A DNA stretch of 13,280 nucleotides from Acidobacteriaceae bacterium (lineage in GTDB: Bacteria; Acidobacteriota; Terriglobia; Terriglobales; Acidobacteriaceae): assembly GCA_027306745.1 (NCBI GenBank), contig DAHUZD010000085.1, positions 1-13,280 of the forward strand, written 5' to 3'. A program made the translations under genes and the position numbers. Below the pieces are notes generated by a model. That model saw only the letters and a list, made by a program, of their open reading frames with translations, searched no databases and was not told the origin of the DNA. Positions 8,701 through 13,280 of the stretch are shown piece by piece; position 1 is the first letter of the stretch; every line of letters begins with the position of its first letter.

Positions 8701-9394
8701 GGCCTATGACATCGGATTCGGTGGCCTTGATCACGTGCTCGGCTCCGGCCACAACGTCAAGGTGTTGGTGCTGGACACGGAGACATACTCGAACACAGGC
8801 GGGCAAATGTCCAAATCCACGCCGCGCGCCGCTGTGGCCAAGTTTGCCGCGGGCGGCAAGGCCACCAGCAAAAAAGACTTGGCCATGGAGGCCGTCAGCT
8901 ACGGATCGGTCTACGTGGCGCGCGTGGCCATGGGCGGCAGCGATGCGCAGACCGTCAAAGCCTTCCAAGAGGCTGAGGCCTACGACGGCCCCGCGCTCAT
9001 CCTGGCCTACAGCCACTGCATCGCGCACGGCTATGACATGGCTTATGGCATTGAGCAGCAGAAGAACGCGGTGCTCTCCGGCTACTGGCCGCTGATGCGC
9101 TACAACCCGGCCCTGCGCGCGGAAGGAAAAAATCCCTTCCAACTGGACTCGCGCGCTCCCACAATGGCGCTCAAGGACTACGCCTACCACGAGGCCCGCT
9201 ACACCATGCTGGCGCGCAGCCATCCCGAAACAGCCAAGCATCTGCTGCAACAGGCGCAGGATGATGTCGAGCGCGAGTGGCGCGTCTACTCCGCGCGTGC
9301 TTCGATGCCGGGCCGTGGCACCACGCCGAACGTTGCGCCACCGGAGCGCGAAGGTGAAGTTGCGCCACTGGGCAAAGGAGGACAGGAACAATGA
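5756..9394 (+). CDS. nifJ: Pyruvate:ferredoxin (flavodoxin) oxidoreductase, single chain
   Basis: Cytosolic thiamine-diphosphate (TPP) enzyme that converts pyruvate and CoA to acetyl-CoA and CO2 and reduces ferredoxin or flavodoxin. At 1212 residues it is full length with all domains. The N-terminal substrate domain has YPITPAYTMGEWAD (Thr34) and HVSARTLATHALSIFGDHSD (Arg117), matching the pyruvate-binding Thr31 and Arg114 of the Desulfovibrio africanus enzyme. The gamma-type domain lies near 430-630, including FYGLGSDGTVGANKNSIKI. Two ferredoxin-type clusters follow, with Cys699/702/705/709 and Cys755/758/761/765. The TPP domain has GGDGWAYDIG (978-987) and SNTGGQ. The proximal cluster ligands are Cys829, 832, 857 and 1088. 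GGAG lies nine bases before the ATG. It ends in a short repeat-containing tail and overlaps the next gene. Pyruvate specificity is well supported; the physiological direction is not shown. Confidence 0.96.
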   Translation: MSALKQKYGILDGNEAVASVAYRLSEVITIYPITPAYTMGEWADQWKEEGRKNIWGTVPSVAELQSEAGAAGAMHGALQSGAFSTTFTASQGLLLMIPNLYKIAGELTANVVHVSARTLATHALSIFGDHSDVMACRATGYAMLASNSVQEAGDFALIAHIATLEARVPFLHFFDGFRTSHEINKAAAISDELILGMLEERHQAAHRARALTPDKPILRGTAQNPDVFFQAREAANPFYLACPAIVQSAMDRFAALTGRSYHLFDYVGAPDADRVLILMGSGAGAVEEALERLNAQGEKLGLLKVHLYRPFAAEAFLAALPKTMRSIAVLDRTKEPGALGDPLYLDVVTAISEAFASGTTPWTQMPRIIGGRYGLSSKEFTPAMVKAVFDELKKPQPKNHFTIGIQDDVTHTSLDYDANFSTEDPRTVRALFYGLGSDGTVGANKNSIKIIGTETDNHAQGYFVYDSKKSGSTTISHLRFGPNPIRSTYLITQANFVACHQFQFLERMDVLSAAAPGAVFLLNAPVGPEAIWQHLPRTVQQTILDKKLQFYIIDAYAVARETGMGSRINTVMQTCFFAISGVLPREEAIAQIKKAIQKTYGKRGESVVQQNYAAVDAALAHLHRVELPAKVTASFDILPVIPAAAPAFVRDVLGAMAAGRGDALPVSALPPDGTFPTATAQWEKRNIAQKIPVWDEELCIQCGKCVLVCPHAVIRAKVYDPALLSGAPSTFKSAKPRWRGMEQERYTLQVALEDCTGCTLCVEVCPAKSKSDASHKAINMELQAPLRAAEVENWDFFTKLPAPDRNRLSHAQVKDVQLLDPLFEFSGACAGCGETPYIKLLTQLFGDRLYIANATGCSSIYGGNLPTTPYTVNECGRGPTWANSLFEDNAEFGLGMRLALDQKKQFAEELLQRLAPVLGESLVSATLTATQATEPEIEAQRERIRAIRTKLVGVLSADAQHLLTNLEALVRKSVWLIGGDGWAYDIGFGGLDHVLGSGHNVKVLVLDTETYSNTGGQMSKSTPRAAVAKFAAGGKATSKKDLAMEAVSYGSVYVARVAMGGSDAQTVKAFQEAEAYDGPALILAYSHCIAHGYDMAYGIEQQKNAVLSGYWPLMRYNPALRAEGKNPFQLDSRAPTMALKDYAYHEARYTMLARSHPETAKHLLQQAQDDVEREWRVYSARASMPGRGTTPNVAPPEREGEVAPLGKGGQEQ
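9332..9371 (+). repeat. Short in-frame direct repeat in the nifJ tail
   Basis: Two 13-base copies, GTTGCGCCACCGG (9332-9344) and GTTGCGCCACTGG (9359-9371), differ by one base. They are spaced 27 bases, so the protein repeats V-A-P every nine residues (VAPPEREGE then VAPLGKGGQ). They lie in the poorly conserved last 25 residues of the protein, just before the ribosome-binding site of the next gene. Confidence 0.6.
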
Positions 9395-10446
9395 ACGGAT
9401 CTGATGCGGAACCGATGCTGGATACCGAACCCGTTCTGCGTACCGACTACCTGGGGCTGCACCTGAAAAGCCCGTTGGTCGCCGCGGCTTCTGCGCTGGG
9501 GGAGTCGCTGGACAACATTCTGCGCCTGGAAGATGCTGGAGCCGCAGCCATCGTGCTGCCTTCCATCTTTGAGGAGCAAATCCTGCTGGAAAACGCCGCA
9601 CTGGAAAGCGACTTGACGCGTGGCACGGAGTCCTTCGCCGAGTCGCTCGATTACTTCCCCGGCACGCCCAGCCTGCACCATGAAATGGAGCATTACCTCA
9701 ACCTGATTCGCGCGGCGAAAAGCCGCTGCGAGATTCCCATACTCGCCAGTCTGAACGGTGCAACGCCCGGCGGCTGGGTGCGCTTTGCGCAAGAGATTGA
9801 GCAGGCCGGAGCCGATGCGCTCGAACTGAACACCTACGCGCTCGCCACTGGATTCTTAAAGACTAGCGCCATTATTGAAGATGGCCTTATCGATCTTGTG
9901 CATCGCGTTCGCCAGAGCGTGCAATTGCGCCTGGCCGTCAAGCTCTCGCCCTACTTCACCAGCATTCCCCACCTAGCGCGCCAGTTGGACGACGCCGGTG
10001 CCGATGCGCTGGTGCTCTTCAATCGCTTTTACCAGCCCGACTTCGACATTGAAAATCTCACCGTTGTGCCCAAACTCACCCTCAGCCGTCCAGAAGAGTT
10101 GCTGCTGCGCCTGCATTGGGTCGCCATCCTTTACGGCCATCTGCGTGCGGAGTTGGCCGTCACCGGCGGCGTGCATGGCGTCGATGATGTATTGAAATCC
10201 ATCATGGCTGGAGCACAAGTGGTGCAGCTTGCCTCGGCACTGCTGCGCCACGGCGTGGGCCACATCGACACGCTGCACTCCGGCCTGCTGCGCTGGATGC
10301 GCGAACATGAATACACATCCATCCGCCAGATGCGCGGCAGCCTGAGCCGCCGCTCCGCACCCGATCCGTCGGCTTTTGAACGCGGCAACTACATCCGCAC
10401 GTTGAGCAGCTACACCCTGCGTTATAAAAACTTGCAACATTCTTAA
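9391..10446 (+). CDS. Dihydroorotate dehydrogenase-like FMN protein linked to PFOR
   Basis: A 351-residue TIM-barrel flavoprotein of the dihydroorotate-dehydrogenase superfamily, matching the group usually annotated 'dihydroorotate dehydrogenase-like'. Landmarks are YLGLHLKSPLVAAAS (20-34), SLNGATPGGWVRFA (120-133), LELNTYA (144-150), LAVKLSPYF with Lys184, LFNRFYQPDFD (209-219), and VTGGVHGVDDVLKSIMAGAQ (257-276) followed by ASALLRHG, where the glycines should hold the FMN phosphate. After LELN the usual S-x-PN substrate motif of true PyrD is missing, so a role in pyrimidine synthesis is doubtful. Its ATG overlaps the nifJ stop (ATGA), behind GGAGG, so it is made together with the pyruvate enzyme. 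Its substrate is unknown; a redox role beside PFOR is inferred only from position. Confidence 0.9.
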   Translation: MNGSDAEPMLDTEPVLRTDYLGLHLKSPLVAAASALGESLDNILRLEDAGAAAIVLPSIFEEQILLENAALESDLTRGTESFAESLDYFPGTPSLHHEMEHYLNLIRAAKSRCEIPILASLNGATPGGWVRFAQEIEQAGADALELNTYALATGFLKTSAIIEDGLIDLVHRVRQSVQLRLAVKLSPYFTSIPHLARQLDDAGADALVLFNRFYQPDFDIENLTVVPKLTLSRPEELLLRLHWVAILYGHLRAELAVTGGVHGVDDVLKSIMAGAQVVQLASALLRHGVGHIDTLHSGLLRWMREHEYTSIRQMRGSLSRRSAPDPSAFERGNYIRTLSSYTLRYKNLQHS

Positions 10447-10460
10447 ATGAATGAACCGCA

Positions 10461-10495
10461 GATTCCTCGACTCGCTTCCGCTCGCTCGGAATGAC
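10461..10495 (-). repeat. Degenerate short interspersed repeat, copy 1
   Basis: Read on the minus strand it begins GTCATTCCGAGCGAGCGG and ends GAGTCGAGGAATC. It is related to the copies at 10552-10581 and 10612-10647 and starts 14 bases after the flavoprotein gene. Repeats of this kind are common between genes in several bacterial phyla, including acidobacteria. Confidence 0.6.
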
Positions 10496-10551
10496 AAAGC
10501 GTTTGCAGTGCGAAAGTTTCCACCAAGAGAAAATCTCCGCCAAGAAAATGA

Positions 10552-10647
10552 GTCATTCTGAGCGCAGCGAAGAATCCAGAGAATGCAGGGTGCCTCAACC
10601 CATCCATCACCCTCTGGATTCTTCCTCGCTTTCGCTCCTCAGAATGA
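10552..10647. repeat. Inverted pair of short interspersed repeats (possible hairpin)
   Basis: The left arm, 10552-10581, begins GTCATTCTGAGCGCAGCGAA and ends GAATCCAGAG. The right arm, 10612-10647, is its imperfect reverse complement (CTCTGGATTCTTCC ... CAGAATGA) with a few extra bases. Thirty bases separate them. The outer and inner ends pair well, so the RNA could fold into a long stem. There is no run of T after it, so a classic intrinsic terminator is not evident, but it may end or protect the nifJ transcript. Such elements look like small REP- or MITE-type repeats without coding capacity. Confidence 0.65.
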
Positions 10648-10852
10648 TCCGGCATTTTGAAGGACGGACGTCCTATGCAAATCCCAAAAGGGCAAAGTCA
10701 TACAGAAACCCCACGGTAACCCACGCAGGCAACAGCGCATCGACAATCCAGAACGCATCTGGAATACAATGGAATGTGACGCAACGGATCGTGTACCTTC
10801 GCCCTAGCTCACACGGCAGCCAATCGAATCCACGGAAGGGACGCTTTTTTCA
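10648..10852 (+). promoter_or_regulatory. Upstream region of korAB with dyad and weak promoter
   Basis: This holds no credible gene. A perfect six-base dyad, TCCAGA-ACGCA-TCTGGA, lies at 10747-10763. A -10-like TACAAT follows at 10765-10770, and a weak -35-like TCGACA stands at 10740-10745 with a long 19-base spacer, so the dyad would sit between the two elements like an operator. A purine stretch GGAAGGGA (10834-10841) followed by six T bases precedes the korA ATG by about 11 bases and is the likely ribosome-binding site. The promoter is suggestive only. Confidence 0.35.
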
Positions 10853-12706
10853 ATGACCACCAGCGGTCTCGCGGTGCAGGGCCAGCCTGCATCGGGCCTC
10901 GTCACACAGGGAAAGCACATCGTCAACGACTTTTCCATTCAAATTGCCACCGTCAACGGTTCCGGATCACAGTCCGCCAACAGCGTGCTGCTGCGCAGCA
11001 TCTTCCGCATGGGCGTGCCCGTCTCCGGCAAAAACCTTTTTCCGTCCAACATCGCCGGATTGCCCACCTGGTATACCATCCGCGTCAGCAAGCATGGCTG
11101 GATCGCCCGCAAGGCCTCCAACGACATTCTGATCGCCATGAACACGGAGACGGCCCAACAGGATGTGCTCGCGCTCGAAGCCGGGGCTGTGGTCATCTAT
11201 GATGAATCGCAAAAGCTCAACGAGCTGCGTAGCGACCTCACCTTCTACCCTGTGCCCTTTGACCAGATCACCGCCGCCACCGGCGCAGAAGCCAAAGTGC
11301 GCAAGCTGGTCAAGAACATGGTCTATGTCGGCATCGCCGCGCAGCTCTTCTCCATAGACATGGAGAAGATTGAGCAATCCGTGCGCAAGCAGTTCTCCAA
11401 AAAAGTAAAGGCCGCAGAGCTGAACCTGAGCGCCGTCCGCGCCGGATTTGACTTCGCTGCCAGCACGCTCACCAAGCAGGACCCCTACATGGTCGAGCCG
11501 ATGCACGCGACCGATGGCAAGATCATCATCGACGGCAACGCCGCCACGGCCATTGGAGCCATGTTCGCCGGCGTCAGCGTCGTCACCTGGTATCCGATCA
11601 CGCCATCATCTTCCGTCGTCGAGCAACTCATCGACTACATGAAGCGCCATCGCATTGAGCAGGACGGCAAAGCCAGCTTCGCCATTGTTCAGGCAGAAGA
11701 TGAACTGGCGGCCATCGGCATGGTGCTCGGCGCAGGCTGGGCGGGCGCTCGCTCCATGACAGCCACCTCTGGCCCCGGCATCTCGCTGATGGCGGAGTTT
11801 GCCGGCCTCGCCTACTTCACAGAAATCCCCGGCGTCATCGTCGATGTGCAACGCACCGGCCCTTCCACGGGCATGCCCACGCGCACCTCGCAAGGCGACC
11901 TCACCTTCATCGCAGGCCTCTCGCACGGCGACACCAAACATGTCATGCTGCTGCCCGCCTCCGTGAAAGAGTGCTACGAGTTCGCCATCGAAGCCTTCAA
12001 TCTGGCCGAGCAGATGCAGACGCTGGTCTTCGTACTTTCCGATCTCGACCTCGGCATGAACAACTGGATGTCCGAGCCATTTGCCTATCCTGAAAAGCCA
12101 ATTCACCGCGGCAAGGTGCTCAACGCGCAGCAACTGGAAGAGCGCGGCGGCTTTGCCCGTTACAAGGACGTGGACGGCGACGGCATTCCCTACCGCACAT
12201 TGCCCGGAACCGACCATCCCGCTGCCGCCTACTTCACACGCGGCTCCGGCCACAATGAAAAAGCTCTGTACTCCGAGCGGCCCGACGAATACGAAAACAA
12301 CATGCTCCGCCTAGCGCGGAAGTTTGAAACCGCGCGCACGCTGGTTCCCAAGCCGGTGCTCGAAGCCAGCAGCAACGGCAAGGTCGGCATTCTCGCCTTT
12401 GGCACCAGCCATTGGGCCGTGCTGGAAAGCCGCGACCAACTGGACCGCGAATCGCACATTGCCACCGACTACATGCGCCTGCGTGCCTATCCGTTCTCGC
12501 GCGAGGTGCATGAGTTTGTCGCCAGCCACGAGCGAGTCTACTTCGTCGAGCAGAACCGCGACGCGCAGATGCTGCAATTGCTCAAGCTCGATCTGCCCAC
12601 GGAGCAAACCGGCAAGCTGCGCTCCGTGCTCCACGTCAACGGTCTTCCCATTGACGCGCGGTCTGTAACGCGCTCCATCGCCGCCCAGGAAGGAGCAGGT
12701 AAATAA
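10853..12706 (+). CDS. korA: 2-oxoacid:ferredoxin oxidoreductase, fused gamma-alpha subunit (KorA)
   Basis: Large subunit of a two-subunit CoA-dependent 2-oxoacid:ferredoxin oxidoreductase, probably acting on 2-oxoglutarate to give succinyl-CoA and reduced ferredoxin. At 617 residues it is full length. A gamma-type domain (about 25-200, with IATVNGSGSQSANSVLLRSI) precedes the alpha domain (about 220-610). The alpha domain carries YPITPSSSVVEQL (247-259), EDELAAIGMVLGAGWAGARS and TATSGPGISLMAEF, the substrate and TPP-contacting region. It has no ferredoxin domain of its own. The last part, with a YPFSREVHEF block, is the typical C-terminal domain. It lies two bases before korB. Branched-chain or broader 2-oxoacid use cannot be excluded from sequence alone. 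Confidence 0.92.
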   Translation: MTTSGLAVQGQPASGLVTQGKHIVNDFSIQIATVNGSGSQSANSVLLRSIFRMGVPVSGKNLFPSNIAGLPTWYTIRVSKHGWIARKASNDILIAMNTETAQQDVLALEAGAVVIYDESQKLNELRSDLTFYPVPFDQITAATGAEAKVRKLVKNMVYVGIAAQLFSIDMEKIEQSVRKQFSKKVKAAELNLSAVRAGFDFAASTLTKQDPYMVEPMHATDGKIIIDGNAATAIGAMFAGVSVVTWYPITPSSSVVEQLIDYMKRHRIEQDGKASFAIVQAEDELAAIGMVLGAGWAGARSMTATSGPGISLMAEFAGLAYFTEIPGVIVDVQRTGPSTGMPTRTSQGDLTFIAGLSHGDTKHVMLLPASVKECYEFAIEAFNLAEQMQTLVFVLSDLDLGMNNWMSEPFAYPEKPIHRGKVLNAQQLEERGGFARYKDVDGDGIPYRTLPGTDHPAAAYFTRGSGHNEKALYSERPDEYENNMLRLARKFETARTLVPKPVLEASSNGKVGILAFGTSHWAVLESRDQLDRESHIATDYMRLRAYPFSREVHEFVASHERVYFVEQNRDAQMLQLLKLDLPTEQTGKLRSVLHVNGLPIDARSVTRSIAAQEGAGK

Positions 12707-12708
12707 CC

Positions 12709-13280
12709 ATGGCCACCCCTGCAACCGCACCCAAGCCCGTCAAGACCAATCGCATCGGACTCCAGATTCTGGACTACCGCGGCGGCAAAACCACGCTCTG
12801 CGCCGGATGCGGCCACAACGCCATCTCCGAGCGCATCACGGAAGCCTTCTACGAAATGGGCATTGCGCCCGAGCGCGTCATGAAGCTCAGCGGCATCGGC
12901 TGTTCGTCCAAGTCGCCGGACTACTTCATGTCCCGATCCTTCAGCTTCAACTCCGTGCACGGGCGCATGCCGTCCGTGGCCACAGGCGCGCTGCTGGCCA
13001 ACAAAACCATGCAGGCCATCGGCGTCAGCGGTGACGGCGACACGGCTTCCATTGGCATGGGCCAGTTTGTTCACCTGCTGCGCCGCAACGTGCCGATGAT
13101 CTACATCATCGAAGACAACGGCGTCTACGGCCTCACCAAAGGTCAGTTCTCCGCCACCGCTGACATCGGCTCCAAATTGAAGACCGGCGTCATCAACGAT
13201 CTGCCCGCCATCGACACCTGCGCGCTGGCCATTCAGTTGGGCGCAACCTTCGTGGGCCGCTCCTTCTCTGGCGACAAAAA
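12709..13280 (+). CDS. korB: 2-oxoacid:ferredoxin oxidoreductase, TPP-binding beta subunit (KorB), partial
   Basis: Partner of KorA that binds thiamine diphosphate and the single [4Fe-4S] cluster. About 190 residues are visible before the frame runs off the right edge; the family usually has 280-350. Cluster ligands are visible in LCAGCGHNAIS (Cys31, Cys34) and GIGCSSKSPDYF (Cys65). Lys68, three residues after Cys65, is placed like the 2-oxoacid carboxylate-binding lysine of the Sulfolobus enzyme. VSGDGDTASIGMGQFVHLLR and EDNGVYGLTKGQFS are the TPP/Mg motifs. GGAG and AGG elements at the end of korA serve as ribosome-binding sites. The final cluster cysteine should lie past the edge. Confidence 0.93.
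   Translation, partial: MATPATAPKPVKTNRIGLQILDYRGGKTTLCAGCGHNAISERITEAFYEMGIAPERVMKLSGIGCSSKSPDYFMSRSFSFNSVHGRMPSVATGALLANKTMQAIGVSGDGDTASIGMGQFVHLLRRNVPMIYIIEDNGVYGLTKGQFSATADIGSKLKTGVINDLPAIDTCALAIQLGATFVGRSFSGDK

Noticed and set aside
8618..9601. 327-codon minus-strand frame antisense to nifJ and the flavoprotein gene
   Set aside because: No recognisable domain, and it spans two well-supported genes on the other strand including their junction.
10552..10647. CRISPR-like or transposon structure
   Set aside because: There are only three unequal, partly inverted copies without regular spacers, and no cas or transposase gene in the window.
10491..10856. 121-codon plus-strand frame in the intergenic gap
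   Set aside because: Its middle reads SHSERSEESRE, the well-known false peptide made by translating this short repeat family, and it overlaps the korA start. A similar frame on the minus strand (10443-10655, with HSERAEAS) is rejected for the same reason.

Overview
The window looks like chromosomal DNA from a G+C-rich bacterium, most likely an acidobacterium (Terriglobia-like). That placement is an inference. It rests on the general character of the proteins, the non-ATG starts, the dense operons and the 'GTCATTC(T/C)GAGCG...GAATC' short repeats. No rRNA or tRNA gene is present to anchor it.

Left part (71-5583, minus strand). A tightly packed operon encodes proton-pumping NADH:quinone oxidoreductase (complex I) subunits, transcribed right to left in the order nuoA-B-C-D-I-H-(28-codon mini-ORF)-J-K. 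Most junctions overlap or nearly touch. The NADH-oxidising module genes nuoE, nuoF and nuoG are absent from their usual place after nuoD, and nuoI comes before nuoH. The antiporter subunits NuoL, M and N would lie beyond the left edge. The layout matches an 11-subunit type of complex I, which in several lineages takes electrons from reduced ferredoxin or another carrier rather than NADH.

Middle (5584-5755). A short divergent intergenic region separates nuoA from nifJ.

Right part (5756-13280, plus strand). nifJ encodes a complete single-chain pyruvate:ferredoxin (flavodoxin) oxidoreductase of 1212 residues. It overlaps by ATGA a dihydroorotate-dehydrogenase-like FMN protein that lacks the usual substrate motif. 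A 406-base gap with degenerate palindromic repeats follows. Then come korA (fused gamma-alpha subunit) and the first two thirds or less of korB (thiamine-diphosphate subunit) of a 2-oxoacid:ferredoxin oxidoreductase, probably for 2-oxoglutarate.

How it fits together. The plus-strand enzymes oxidise pyruvate and a second 2-oxoacid and would reduce ferredoxin. The minus-strand complex lacks its NADH module here and is a plausible ferredoxin oxidant that pumps ions while reducing quinone. The locus can therefore be read as a candidate ferredoxin-to-quinone energy-conserving unit placed head to head with its ferredoxin-reducing enzymes. No ferredoxin gene is seen in the window, and the coupling is an inference from gene content and position.
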